64,000 nucleotides of DNA from Dechloromonas sp. UBA6271 (GCA_002440665.1 DJUX01000061.1:28816-92815), one strand, 5' to 3'. Shown: positions 53,961 through 62,436, counted from the stretch's first letter. A program made the numbers and translations. The notes: generated by a model not told the origin, from the letters alone.

Positions 53961-55454
53961 ATGCTCGTCAAGGACTTACTTCGAAAGCTTGATCTTGGCA
54001 ATTCTGTCGCGGAGTTCGACTCTGACTTGCGCAGCTATTTCGTCGAGACGCAAACATTTCGCGCTCTGGTAAAGGGTGACGTTGATATCGTTGCAGGTGA
54101 TAAGGGAACAGGGAAAACCGCGCTTTATAAAGTACTGCGAGACCGTTATCGCGAACTACCTGATCTTGAGCATGTCGAGATAATTCCGGCATTCAATCCC
54201 GCAGGCAATCCGGTATTCCAGCGACTTGGACAGATCGAAATACTGACCGAAGGTCAGTACACAACTGTCTGGAAGAGCTACTTTCTATCACTGGTCGGGA
54301 ACTGGTTGCTAGAGATCGTTGGAGGTCTTGATACTGACAACCTCAAACAACTACACGAAACGCTTACGCGTATTGGCCTTCGTTCCTCAGATGACTCTGC
54401 CGGAACCGTGTTCTCAAAACTCGTCAATCTGATTAATCGTCTACTGCATCCGACTTCTGCCGAAGTCGGCCTCTCTGTGACAGAGGCCGGAATGCCCGTA
54501 CTTACCCAGAAACTGGAGTTCGGACAGGCCGAGGCAATCGACAAGCAGCAAGAGATAGTTCACCACGAAGACGCTTTCGCAACTCTGAATGCTTGCCTTG
54601 CCGACTTGGGGGTTACCGTTTGGGTAGCTCTTGATCGCTTGGATGAAGCATTTCAAGGCTACCCTAACGTTGAGCGGCCTGCACTTCGAGCCCTTCTGCG
54701 AACCTATCTCGATCTGCTCGAATTTGATTACCTCAAGCTAAAGCTATTTGTTCGAAAGGATCTGTTTCGGAAGGTTGTTCAAGGCGGCTTCGTAAATTTG
54801 ACACATGTAAATGCAAAACGGCTCGATATTGTTTGGGACGAGGAGGATTTGAAAGCGCTACTGTGTAATCGCATCCGGCGTGATGCAGATTTCGTTCCAT
54901 CATTTGGCGTTTCGGCCACCTCGGACGATGACGTCTTCAATTTGCTCTTTCCGCCACAAGTTGATAGTGGCCCGAGAAAGCCCATAACTTGGGCATGGAT
55001 GATGTCACGAATCCGCGATGGAAATGGAATCAGGCCCCCTCGTAATCTCGTCGACCTCGCGAAGAAGGCGCAGGAGGCTCAGCAGCGCGCAGAGGATCGT
55101 AACGCACGCGAATTTCAAATTGGCTCCGCATTGATCGAGCCAGACTCACTGCGAAAGGCTTTGCAGCGCCTGAGTGACGATCGGGTCAACGACACTCTGC
55201 TAGCAGAGGCCGCCGAACTTGCCCCTATGGTTGAGCGATTTCGCGATGGCAAGGCTGAGCACAACGCAACTACGCTTGCTGCGCTTTTATCCGTTTCAGT
55301 GGATGAAGTCAAAGCGGTGGCAAAGCCGCTTATTGAACTTGGTTTCCTTGAGGAAATTGGCGACGTGTTTAAGGTTCCCATGCTCTATCGCGACGGATTA
55401 AATATCACGCAAGGCAAGGCGTACTCGTCTGACGTGCCCTCAAGTGAGGAATAG
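53961..55454 (+). CDS. P-loop ATPase, Sll1717-like, possible defence or mobile-associated gene
   Basis: 497 residues. Walker A is DIVAGDKGTGKTALYKVLRD near residue 45, Walker B is VWVALDRLDEAFQGYP near 225, followed by RALLRTYLDLLEFDYLKLKL and a helical C-terminal part with a winged-helix-like end (LAALLSVSVDEVKAVAKPLI then ELGFLEEIGDVFKV). The layout matches the uncharacterised P-loop ATPase 'Sll1717' family, related to STAND/KAP-type NTPases. GGAG lies six bases before the ATG at 53961, supporting that start. Codon use is visibly more AT-rich than the flanking genes. It sits alone between mfd and the AmmeMemoRadiSam genes, with a repeat-like terminator after it, as expected of an acquired gene. 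Confidence 0.68.
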   Translation: MLVKDLLRKLDLGNSVAEFDSDLRSYFVETQTFRALVKGDVDIVAGDKGTGKTALYKVLRDRYRELPDLEHVEIIPAFNPAGNPVFQRLGQIEILTEGQYTTVWKSYFLSLVGNWLLEIVGGLDTDNLKQLHETLTRIGLRSSDDSAGTVFSKLVNLINRLLHPTSAEVGLSVTEAGMPVLTQKLEFGQAEAIDKQQEIVHHEDAFATLNACLADLGVTVWVALDRLDEAFQGYPNVERPALRALLRTYLDLLEFDYLKLKLFVRKDLFRKVVQGGFVNLTHVNAKRLDIVWDEEDLKALLCNRIRRDADFVPSFGVSATSDDDVFNLLFPPQVDSGPRKPITWAWMMSRIRDGNGIRPPRNLVDLAKKAQEAQQRAEDRNAREFQIGSALIEPDSLRKALQRLSDDRVNDTLLAEAAELAPMVERFRDGKAEHNATTLAALLSVSVDEVKAVAKPLIELGFLEEIGDVFKVPMLYRDGLNITQGKAYSSDVPSSEE

Positions 55455-55476
55455 ACGCCGAAAATAGCAATGCATA

Positions 55477-55550
55477 AAACGGGGACAGACCAGGGTTGAT
55501 TGCCATCCAGCTCAACAAAACGTCAATAACGGTGGTCTGTCCCAGTTTTT
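55477..55550 (+). repeat. Inverted repeat with GGGGACAGACCA arms, terminator-like
   Basis: Arms at 55477-55492 and 55533-55548 (AAACGGGGACAGACCA versus TGGTCTGTCCCAGTTT) pair with one mismatch around a 40-base loop, and a T run follows. It begins 23 bases after the ATPase stop. One arm recurs at 48599-48612. Confidence 0.75.
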
Positions 55551-55552
55551 CC

Positions 55553-55590
55553 CCACTGCTGCGGTCGACGCCGAAAATAGGCACAAAATA
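55553..55590 (+). repeat. GTCGAC dispersed element, intergenic
   Basis: CCACTGCTGCGGTCGACGCC then GAAAATAGGCACAAAATA. Between the convergent ATPase and amrS genes. Confidence 0.85.
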
Positions 55591-55603
55591 CAGTGCTTGT
55601 GTG

Positions 55604-56698
55604 TCACGCCCCCAGATGCACCGGAATCCGCCGTGGCCCGAAGGCGCGACCGTCGTGGCCTAAAATAGGGCCGAAGCGGCCGGCGATGGCGGTCTGGCAG
55701 TGCGGGCAGCGGCCTTCGGGCGTCAGGTCGTAGCGGCGCATGTCGTACCAGTCGCGGATGATCAGCGCGGCGTGGCAGCTCGGGCAGAAGGTGGTGCCGC
55801 CTTCGCTGTCGTGGACGTTGCCGGTGAAGACATAGTGCAGGCCGGCGTCGAGCGCGATGCGGCGGGCCTGGATCAGGGTGGCGGGCGGTGTCGGCGGGAG
55901 GTCGTCCATCTTCCAGTCCGGGTGGAAGGCGGTGAAGTGCAGCGGCACGTCCGGCCCGAGTTCGCGGGCGACCCAGGTGGAAAGCTCGTTGATCTCCTGC
56001 GCGCTGTCGTTCTGGCCGGGAATCAGCAATGTGGTGATTTCCAGCCAGCAATCGGTTTCGTGGTGGATGTAGGCAAGGGTGTCGAGGACCGGCTGCAGGT
56101 GGCCGACACAGAGCTTGTGGTAGAAGTTCTCGGTGAAGGCCTTGAGGTCGACGTTGGCGGCATCCATGACGGCGAAGAGTTCGCGCGCCGGTTCCGGGTG
56201 GATGTAGCCGGCGGTGACGGCGACGTTGCGGATGCCCAGTTCGCGGCAGGCGAGCGCGGTGTCGATGGCGTATTCGGCGAAGATCACCGGGTCGTTGTAG
56301 GTGTAGGCGACGCTGTCGGCGCCGTAGCGTTTGGCCGCGACGGCGATGGCTTGTGGGCTGGCTTCGTCCATCAGGCGGTCCATGTCCTTCGACTTGGAGA
56401 TGTCCCAGTTCTGGCAGAAGCGGCAGGCGAGGTTGCAGCCGGCGGTGCCGAAGGAGAGGATGCTGCTGCCAGGATAGAAGTGGTTGAGCGGCTTTTTCTC
56501 GATGGGGTCGATGCAGAAGCCGGACGAGCGGCCGTAGGTGGTGAGCTGCATGGCGCCATTGACCATCTGGCGGACGAAGCAGGCGCCGCGCTGGCCTTCG
56601 TGCAACTGGCAGTCGCGCGGGCAGAGGTCGCACTGCACGCGACCGTCGGGCAGGGCGTGCCACCAGCGGCCGGGGAAAAGGGTTTCAGTCGGGTTCAT
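55604..56698 (-). CDS. amrS: AmmeMemoRadiSam system radical SAM enzyme (AmrS)
   Basis: Radical S-adenosylmethionine protein, 364 residues. An N-terminal cysteine-rich part QCDLCPRDCQLHEGQRGACF precedes the radical SAM CxxxCxxC motif GTAGCNLACRFCQNWDISKS near residue 80. TYNDPVIFAEYAID and FTAFHPDWKM follow; the C-terminus has a zinc-ribbon-like pair, FCPSCHAALI and RCPHCQTAIA. Start ATG at 56698, overlapping the amrA stop by four bases; a start at 56716 is less likely because it lies inside amrA. The trio AmrB-AmrA-AmrS is conserved from archaea to bacteria, but its reaction is not established. Confidence 0.92.
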   Translation of the reverse strand: MNPTETLFPGRWWHALPDGRVQCDLCPRDCQLHEGQRGACFVRQMVNGAMQLTTYGRSSGFCIDPIEKKPLNHFYPGSSILSFGTAGCNLACRFCQNWDISKSKDMDRLMDEASPQAIAVAAKRYGADSVAYTYNDPVIFAEYAIDTALACRELGIRNVAVTAGYIHPEPARELFAVMDAANVDLKAFTENFYHKLCVGHLQPVLDTLAYIHHETDCWLEITTLLIPGQNDSAQEINELSTWVARELGPDVPLHFTAFHPDWKMDDLPPTPPATLIQARRIALDAGLHYVFTGNVHDSEGGTTFCPSCHAALIIRDWYDMRRYDLTPEGRCPHCQTAIAGRFGPILGHDGRAFGPRRIPVHLGA

Positions 56699-57246
56699 GG
56701 GATAGCTTCCTTCCATTTGTTCACCGTGTAGCGTTCCAGGCGGACATCCGGACCCCAGTAATTTTCCGACAGGCCAGCCTTCTGTTTTAGATGTGACATG
56801 AAGCTGACTGGTTCAGGGAGTTGTTCCCAGACCTGCGGCAGGAAGGTGGAACGGCGACCGCCGGCGGTGAAAATTACGCCATCAATGTTCGGTCGTAGTT
56901 GGGCGAGGGCGTCGGCTTCGTCGCGAAAGGTCAGCGGAACGGCGGGGGTCAGCAGCGAGATTTCGACGCGGGTGATCGGCAGCTCGTCGGCGCTCAGCGG
57001 TTCGAAGCGCGGGTCGCGGAAAGCGGCGCCGCAGGCGTTTTCCTGCACGTCTTGAAGGAGCGGGCGCCAGGCTTCCAGCGTGCCGATGCAGCCGCGCAAA
57101 TCACCACGCTGAGTGAGCGTGACGAAGGTGGCGCCCAATTTGTGCAATTCCGGCAGGTCGACCGCAACAGGTGTGGTGGACTGGCCGAAGCGGGCGGCGA
57201 TGGCGTTGCGGGCCAGCGTCAGCAGCGTGGTGCCGAGGTCAGGCAT
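56695..57246 (-). CDS. amrA: AmmeMemoRadiSam system protein A (AMMECR1 domain)
   Basis: 183 residues, bacterial homolog of human AMMECR1. Visible: GATFVTLTQRGDLRGCIGTL (near residue 33, with the signature LRGCIGT), AFRDPRFEPLSADELP, and FLPQVWEQLPEPVSFMSHLK then KAGLSENYW. Middle gene of the trio, overlapping amrB by eight bases and amrS by four. A GTCGAC element encodes the start of TPVAVDLPELHKLG. Confidence 0.93.
   Translation of the reverse strand: MPDLGTTLLTLARNAIAARFGQSTTPVAVDLPELHKLGATFVTLTQRGDLRGCIGTLEAWRPLLQDVQENACGAAFRDPRFEPLSADELPITRVEISLLTPAVPLTFRDEADALAQLRPNIDGVIFTAGGRRSTFLPQVWEQLPEPVSFMSHLKQKAGLSENYWGPDVRLERYTVNKWKEAIP
57136..57170 (-). repeat. GTCGAC dispersed element, in amrA
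   Basis: On the minus strand CCTGTTGCGGTCGACCTG, then CCGGAATTGCACAAATTGG. In frame VAVDLPE. Confidence 0.65.
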
Positions 57247-58039
57247 GGTGCGCCTCGGCGAAGCTGAACGCGGCGTAGCCGACGACGCGCTGCTTGTCGC
57301 CGGCGGTATCGCCGGAATTGCAGCGTTGCAGCAGTTGCGGCACCAGACCGCGCTGGCGGGCAGCGAGCAGCAGGCCGTTGACCGGATAGGCGCCGCAGGC
57401 CTGCTCGGGCCGGATGTGGGTGTCGAGCTGCAGGATGTGCTGGCAGGTCTCGTGGTCGGTCTGATTGGCAGCAGCGTAGGGCAGGAAATGCGAGAGGTCG
57501 GAACTGATGACGATCAGCGTTTCCGGCCCGCCCCAGAGCAGGTCGAGCACTTCGGCGACCGCTTCCGGCGTGGCGTGGCCGACGGCCAGCGGCACCAGTT
57601 TGAAATCATCGAGCACGCGCTGCAGGAAGGGCAGGTGGACTTCCAGCGAATGCTCGTCGGCATGAACGCGGTCGCTGAAGACGATTTGTGGCAGGTCGGC
57701 CAGCGCGGCGATGGCTTGGAGGTCGAGCCGGACTGTGCCGAGCGGTGTCGAGAAGGCCTCGGTTTCCGGCAGTGCGAGGCCGTTGACCGCAACACGATGC
57801 GTCGGGCCGAGCAGCACGACGCGATGAATCGTGCGGCGCCAGGGTTCGAGGGCGGCATAGGCCAGCGCGGCCGTGGAACCGGAATAGATGTAGCCGGCAT
57901 GCGGGACGATCAGCGCCTTGGGCTGGCGCGCGGCGGGGGCAGATGCTTCGGCCAGCAGTTGGTCGACGGTCGCGGACAGGGTGGCCGGGTGGCCGGGATA
58001 GAAAGCGCCGGCGACGGCGGGGGGACGGGTATTGATCAC
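57239..58039 (-). CDS. amrB: AmmeMemoRadiSam system protein B (Memo-like)
   Basis: 266 residues, homolog of human MEMO1 and related to class III extradiol dioxygenases. Visible: RPPAVAGAFYPGHPATL at the N-terminus, LIVPHAGYIYSGSTAALAYA with a metal-type His near 48, LLGPTHRVAVNGLALPE, HADEHSLEVHLPFLQ (His pair) and VISSDLSHFLPY. The start is a GTG at 58039 because GAGGAG lies six bases before it; the longer frame from 58093 would overlap the neighbouring gene. First gene of amrB-amrA-amrS. Confidence 0.92.
   Translation of the reverse strand: MINTRPPAVAGAFYPGHPATLSATVDQLLAEASAPAARQPKALIVPHAGYIYSGSTAALAYAALEPWRRTIHRVVLLGPTHRVAVNGLALPETEAFSTPLGTVRLDLQAIAALADLPQIVFSDRVHADEHSLEVHLPFLQRVLDDFKLVPLAVGHATPEAVAEVLDLLWGGPETLIVISSDLSHFLPYAAANQTDHETCQHILQLDTHIRPEQACGAYPVNGLLLAARQRGLVPQLLQRCNSGDTAGDKQRVVGYAAFSFAEAHHA
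57781..57792 (-). repeat. GTCGAC-like core, degenerate, in amrB
   Basis: GTTGCGGTCAAC on the minus strand, one base off the core, read as VAVN. The A-tracts are weak, so this may be chance. Confidence 0.3.
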
Positions 58040-58049
58040 GGTCGACTCC

Positions 58050-59306
58050 TCAAACGAGCAACAATCCGAGCGCCATGCCGCCACCGATGGCAAGCAGGCC
58101 GGGCAGGGCGTGGCGGGCCAGTTTGCCGCCGCCGATGCTGATCACCAGCCCGATCTTGAAAACCAGGTTGGCCATCAGCGCCAGCGTGACGGCGATGACC
58201 GCTTCGCTGCCGGGGATCGTTTCGAGGTTGAACAGGCGCAGCGTGGACAGCACGCTGGCGTCGGCGTCGGTCAGCCCGGAGGCCAGCGCGACGATGTAGA
58301 GGCCCTTGTTGCCGGCGACGTCCTGCAGCCAGGCCGAGGCGAGCAGCACCAGCGCATAGAGCAGACCGAAGGAGATGGCGATCTTCAGTTCGGTCGGGTT
58401 TTTCACTTCCGGCATCGGCAGGTCGCCGGCACTGCCGAGCGACTTCCAGCCATAGAGCGACATCGCCACGCCCGGCACGATGCCGCAGGCGAAGACGATG
58501 GCGATCGGCGTCACCAGATGCGGCGCGACGACCCCGGCGACCAGCCCGAGGCGGATCATCACCATGACATTGGCGATCAGGATGACGATTGCCGACATGC
58601 GGACGAGGTTGCCGTGGGCGGCGGCGTGGCGCGAGAACATCATGGTGGTTGCGGTCGACGACGCCAGACCGCCGAAAATGCCGAGCACCGCCGCACCGTG
58701 GCGGGCGCCGATGATGCGCAGGGCCATGTAGCCGGCCAGCGCGAGGCCGGAAATCAGCACCACCATCCACCACACCTGGCGCGGGTTGATGGCGTTGTAC
58801 GGCCCGAAATTCTGGTTGGGCAGGATCGGCAGGATGACCAGCGAGAGTACCGCGAACTGCAGGATGGAATTGATGTCGCGCGCCGTCATGCGCTCGCTGA
58901 TGTTGCGCAACTCGGCCTTGAAATAGAGCAGGATAGTCGTCGTGATGGCGAGCATGACCGCCAGTGTCGCGTAACCGAACCAGACCGCGGCGCCGAGGCC
59001 GTAGGTGACGATGATCGCCGCTTCCGAGGTGAAGCCGCGATACTGCTCCTCCTGGCGCGACGAGAAGTTGGAAGCGACCATGGCGACGGAAATGACGAGC
59101 AAGCCAGCGACCAGCATCCACGGGCCGCCAGTTTTCTCGCCGAGCATGGCGCACAGGCAGCCGAGCATCGACACCAGCGCGAAGGTACGCAGGCCGGCCG
59201 CCGAATCGGGACGGCGCTCGCGTTCCATGCCGACCAGCAGGCCGATGCTCAGCGCCGTGGCGAAGGCCTCGACGGGTACGGCCAGTTCCGGGACGACGAA
59301 GCTCAT
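58050..59306 (-). CDS. MgtC/SapB family membrane protein with DUF4010 domain
   Basis: 418-residue inner-membrane protein. The N-terminal 140 residues are MgtC/SapB-like: ALSIGLLVGMERERRPDSAA then GLRTFALVSMLGCL, and FTSEAAIIVTYGLGAAVWFG. The rest is a DUF4010 domain with about eight helices (GLASSTATTMMFSRHAAAHG, GLYIVALASGLTDADASVLS). MgtC proteins are tied to magnesium and phosphate homeostasis; the fused form is uncharacterised. It ends up 10 bases before the amrB GTG on the same strand, so it may be the head of that operon. Divergent from ispD. Confidence 0.83.
   Translation of the reverse strand: MSFVVPELAVPVEAFATALSIGLLVGMERERRPDSAAGLRTFALVSMLGCLCAMLGEKTGGPWMLVAGLLVISVAMVASNFSSRQEEQYRGFTSEAAIIVTYGLGAAVWFGYATLAVMLAITTTILLYFKAELRNISERMTARDINSILQFAVLSLVILPILPNQNFGPYNAINPRQVWWMVVLISGLALAGYMALRIIGARHGAAVLGIFGGLASSTATTMMFSRHAAAHGNLVRMSAIVILIANVMVMIRLGLVAGVVAPHLVTPIAIVFACGIVPGVAMSLYGWKSLGSAGDLPMPEVKNPTELKIAISFGLLYALVLLASAWLQDVAGNKGLYIVALASGLTDADASVLSTLRLFNLETIPGSEAVIAVTLALMANLVFKIGLVISIGGGKLARHALPGLLAIGGGMALGLLLV
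58648..58659 (+). repeat. GTCGAC core, in MgtC/DUF4010 gene
   Basis: GTTGCGGTCGAC exact core, antisense to the gene (read there as SSTATT). A-tracts are not evident. Confidence 0.4.
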
Positions 59307-59346
59307 GGGTTCTCTTTCTGCGGCCTTTATTAAGTAAAATTAAGCC

Positions 59347-60033
59347 ATGCCACGACATTTCGCAATCGTTCCCGCTGCCGGCAGCGGTTCGCGCTTCGGC
59401 GCCGAGAAACCCAAGCAGTATCTCAGCCTGCTCGGCCGGCCGCTCATCTATCACACACTTGCGGCCCTGGCCGCCTGCCCGGCCATCGACCGGGTGTGGG
59501 TGATTCTGGCGCCGGACGATGCCGAATGGGATCGCCACGACTGGTCGCAACTCGGCCCGAAGCTGGAAACCCTGCGCTGCGGTGGGGCGACGCGGGCCGA
59601 CAGCGTCGGCAACGGCCTGCAGGCGGCAGCGATGGTCGCCGTGGACGATGACTGGATTCTGGTGCACGACGCCGCGCGGCCGTGCATCAGCAACGAGATG
59701 CTGGTGGCGCTGTTCTCCGAGTTGGCGGACGACCCGGTCGGCGGCATCCTCGCCGTGCCGGTCGCCGATACGCTGAAGCGCGCCGATGCCGCACAGCGTG
59801 TCGCCGCCACCGAGCCGCGCGACGGCCTGTGGCAGGCGCAGACGCCGCAGATGTTCCGTTACGGCCTGCTACGCGCGGCGCTGGAAAAATGCCGCGAAGT
59901 CACCGACGAAGCCGGCGCCGTCGAGGCGATGGGCCTGCAACCGAAACTGGTGCGCTGCGACGCGACCAATCTCAAGGTAACTTATCCGGCCGATCTGGCC
60001 CTGGCGGCGATGATATTGAGGGGACGCAAATGA
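59347..60033 (+). CDS. ispD: 2-C-methyl-D-erythritol 4-phosphate cytidylyltransferase IspD
   Basis: Third step of the MEP isoprenoid pathway, transferring CMP to methylerythritol phosphate. 228 residues: IVPAAGSGSRFGAEKPKQYL nucleotide-binding loop at the N-terminus, GGATRADSVGNGL, VHDAARPCIS near residue 105, and TDEAGAVEAMG near 190. Overlaps ispF by four bases (ATGA). Confidence 0.96.
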   Translation: MPRHFAIVPAAGSGSRFGAEKPKQYLSLLGRPLIYHTLAALAACPAIDRVWVILAPDDAEWDRHDWSQLGPKLETLRCGGATRADSVGNGLQAAAMVAVDDDWILVHDAARPCISNEMLVALFSELADDPVGGILAVPVADTLKRADAAQRVAATEPRDGLWQAQTPQMFRYGLLRAALEKCREVTDEAGAVEAMGLQPKLVRCDATNLKVTYPADLALAAMILRGRK

Positions 60034-60512
60034 ATTTCCGGGTCGGGCAGGGCTACGACGTTCACCGGTTGGTCGAGGGCCGCAAGCTGATCCTCGGCGG
60101 CGTCGAGATTCCCCATGAAACCGGGCTGCTCGGCCACTCGGACGCCGACGCGCTGCTGCACGCGATTACCGATGCCTTGCTCGGCGCCGTCGCGCTGGGC
60201 GACATCGGCCGCCATTTCCCCGATACGGATCCGCGCTACAGAGGTGCCGATAGTCGGGTGCTGCTGCGCGCCGCGGTCGCCCTGCTGGCCGAGAAGGGCT
60301 GGCGGCCGGTGAACGTCGACGCTACGCTCATCGCCCAGCAACCCAAGCTGGCGCCGCACGCGGCGGCGATGGTGGCGAATGTTGCGGTCGACCTCGGAAT
60401 TGCCCTCGATTCCGTGAACATCAAGGGCAAAACCAACGAAAAGCTCGGCTATCTCGGGCGCCAGGAAGCCATCGAGGCGCAGGCGGTGGTGCTCGTCGAG
60501 CGTGTCGGCTGA
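60030..60512 (+). CDS. ispF: 2-C-methyl-D-erythritol 2,4-cyclodiphosphate synthase IspF
   Basis: Makes the cyclic diphosphate of the MEP pathway, releasing CMP. 160 residues. Zinc ligands appear in GYDVHRLVEGRKLILGGVEI (Asp and His) and LLGHSDADALLHAITDALLG. The C-terminal NIKGKTNEKLGYLGRQEAIE closes the trimer site. It overlaps ispD by four bases and thpR by 11. A GTCGAC element encodes NVAVDLGIALDS. Confidence 0.96.
   Translation: MNFRVGQGYDVHRLVEGRKLILGGVEIPHETGLLGHSDADALLHAITDALLGAVALGDIGRHFPDTDPRYRGADSRVLLRAAVALLAEKGWRPVNVDATLIAQQPKLAPHAAAMVANVAVDLGIALDSVNIKGKTNEKLGYLGRQEAIEAQAVVLVERVG
60381..60410 (+). repeat. GTCGAC dispersed element, in ispF
   Basis: GTTGCGGTCGACCTC then GGAATTGCCCTCGAT. 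In frame VAVDLGI. Confidence 0.6.
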
Positions 60513-61095
60513 GCGCGGCACGCAGGATGGCGGGTGGGTCGAAACGGCCCGTGTCTTTTTCGCCCTGTGGCCACCGCCGGAAGCCGCGCAACACCTTTCC
60601 GACGTGGCCGATGTTTTTGCGCAATGCGCTGGCGGGCGCGCAACACGTCGGACGACCGTTCACCTGACCCTGGCTTTCATTGGCGACGTTAAGCTCGAAC
60701 GGCTGGCCGATCTAAAGCGCGCGGCTCGGCATGTGCGCGCCGAAGCGTTCGATCTGACGCTGGACCATTTTGGCCTCTGGCATCACAAGCGGATTTTCTG
60801 GGCCGGCTGCAGTGTCGTTCCGCCGGCGCTCGTCGAGCTTGCAAGCGCACTGAGAACCGCGTTGCAGGCCGCAGAATTCGACGTCGCCGATGCGCGCCGG
60901 AACTTCTTCCCGCATGTAACTCTGGTGCGCAAGGTGATGGCACCCGGTACGCAATTGCCGAACCATGCACCTCTTTCATGGCCTTGCGCACACTTCGTCT
61001 TGGTGAGCTCCAGCCTGTCCGCCAAGCGCGCGGCGTATCGGATGATCGCCGAATACCCCTTGATTACAGCCGCTTTAAGCCTTGGCGAGTTGTAA
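60502..61095 (+). CDS. thpR: RNA 2',3'-cyclic phosphodiesterase ThpR (2H family)
   Basis: 2H phosphoesterase, formerly 2'-5' RNA ligase, 197 residues. The two signature motifs are HLTLAFIGDV near residue 55 and HVTLVRKVM near 137. ARVFFALWPPPEAAQHL opens the fold. The start is a GTG at 60502 inside the ispF end; a later start nearer to VETARVFF is possible. Its end overlaps the convergent Wzz-like gene by 21 bases. Confidence 0.9.
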   Translation: MSAERGTQDGGWVETARVFFALWPPPEAAQHLSDVADVFAQCAGGRATRRTTVHLTLAFIGDVKLERLADLKRAARHVRAEAFDLTLDHFGLWHHKRIFWAGCSVVPPALVELASALRTALQAAEFDVADARRNFFPHVTLVRKVMAPGTQLPNHAPLSWPCAHFVLVSSSLSAKRAAYRMIAEYPLITAALSLGEL

Positions 61096-62331
61096 AGCCC
61101 CCTGCTGGCCTGGCCCGGCCTGCTTTTCACGGTGGGTGCGCAGGGCGTTCAAAATGAACACGGCAATCAGCGCCAGCAGGCCGCCACCGACCAATCCGAG
61201 CGCCGCCGGCAAGGTCGGCGATGGGCGATGGATGGTGGGTGCGAGTGGGCTCTCGAACAGGCTGCCATAACGCGTGCGGATGTCGATCAAGTCGGCGCGG
61301 ATGCGGTCGACGACCTGAACTTGCCGGATATCCGCTTTGTCGATGCGTGCGCGAATGTCCTGCTCGGCGGCGAGCAGCGTTTCAATCAGGGCCATGCCGT
61401 CGCGTTCCTGCTTGAGCGCCGGCGAGGCAGTCTTCAGGAAATCGTCGAACAACTGCTGCTGCGCCAGGCGGTCGCGCAGGCGGGTTAGGGCTTCTTGGGT
61501 ATTGTTGATCTCGGTATTCACGGCCACCAGTTGCGTGCTGATCGGCAGGTATTTGGCGGCGGAATCCTTCGCGTCCACTACATTTTGCACCGCCGCGCCG
61601 GCATTCCCCGGAAAGCGCAGGCGCAGGCTCTCGAGGTTCTCGGCCCGATGTTTCATATGGGCCAATTCCACCTCGTGATCGGTGATTGATTTTTGCGTCT
61701 TCGACAGCAGGGCCTGGGCCTCCGATTCGTAGAGCCTGATCAGCGACTTGGCATCGACGAAGGCACCGCCGGCGCGAATGAAGGAGGCAATTTCATAAAC
61801 CCGCGCCACCGCGACTTCCTTGTTGCGGTTGGCGTCGCGGATCACCAGATTGACGATGGAGGTCGCTGCGGTTTCCTGCAGTTCCTTGCCGATGGTGGCG
61901 AGATCCTTGGCGTCGCTTTTGGAGATGGCGTAGGTGGGGGCGACGTTTTTCTTCCACCAGGCGGGACTTGCCATCTGCCGGAGCAGGGCCTCGTTGTTCG
62001 CTTCGCCGTCGCCGCGCTGAACCAGTTCCTCCGCCAGGCTGGGCAGGGCAGTGGCAAGATTGCGCCAGGAGACAAAATGGATGCTGCCGTTTGTATTGAT
62101 CGTTAGTTCGGCCTGGTAAGCCGAATACGTCCAGCCTGCCAAGCCGATCAGCGCCCCGGCAATGGCGCCGCCCGCGAGTTTTTTCCAGTGCCCGGCGAGC
62201 GATTCGAGGATTTCGCCAAGGCTGATTTCATCATCGGGATAATCCTCGGCGCTTTGCCTCAAGGATGGGGGCTGTCGGTCGCCAGCGCCCGTCGGGTTGC
62301 TAGCTTGATCATGCATTGCGGGGGGGGGCAT
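61075..62331 (-). CDS. Wzz-like polysaccharide chain-length/co-polymerase protein
   Basis: Inner-membrane protein with two hydrophobic helices, near the N-terminus (AGGAIAGALIGLAGWTYSAY) and near the C-terminus (LPAALGLVGGGLLALIAVFI). Between them lies a long periplasmic helical domain with coiled-coil character. This is the polysaccharide co-polymerase (Wzz) layout; no kinase domain follows. Three in-frame ATGs (62382, 62331, 62316) are possible and none has a good ribosome site. The ATG at 62331 is directly followed by nine C residues (Pro-Pro-Pro), so the start region is prone to slippage. No other polysaccharide gene is adjacent. Confidence 0.68.
   Translation of the reverse strand: MPPPAMHDQASNPTGAGDRQPPSLRQSAEDYPDDEISLGEILESLAGHWKKLAGGAIAGALIGLAGWTYSAYQAELTINTNGSIHFVSWRNLATALPSLAEELVQRGDGEANNEALLRQMASPAWWKKNVAPTYAISKSDAKDLATIGKELQETAATSIVNLVIRDANRNKEVAVARVYEIASFIRAGGAFVDAKSLIRLYESEAQALLSKTQKSITDHEVELAHMKHRAENLESLRLRFPGNAGAAVQNVVDAKDSAAKYLPISTQLVAVNTEINNTQEALTRLRDRLAQQQLFDDFLKTASPALKQERDGMALIETLLAAEQDIRARIDKADIRQVQVVDRIRADLIDIRTRYGSLFESPLAPTIHRPSPTLPAALGLVGGGLLALIAVFILNALRTHREKQAGPGQQGALQLAKA
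62320..62328 (-). repeat. C9 homopolymer at the start of the Wzz-like gene
   Basis: Nine G on the plus strand (nine C on the coding strand) between the candidate start codons at 62331 and 62316. Length change would shift the frame from the first ATG but leave the second ATG usable. Confidence 0.85.
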
Positions 62332-62436
62332 GGCGAAGGAATTTCTGGCGGCTTGCCGTAAGACACAATTCACAAGGGCCATAATTTTAACCGCATTTTG
62401 AAAAATACAATTTGCATTTTGCGACAATCTTGTGCT

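Noticed and set aside
53756..53992. 78-codon gene ahead of the P-loop ATPase
   Set aside because: No ribosome site, no recognisable content, and it overlaps the well-supported ATPase start.
61301..61311. TGCGGTCGAC at the Wzz-like gene as another dispersed element
   Set aside because: A-tracts are absent and the codons (VVDRIRADL) fit the surrounding helix, so chance in GC-rich coding DNA is adequate.
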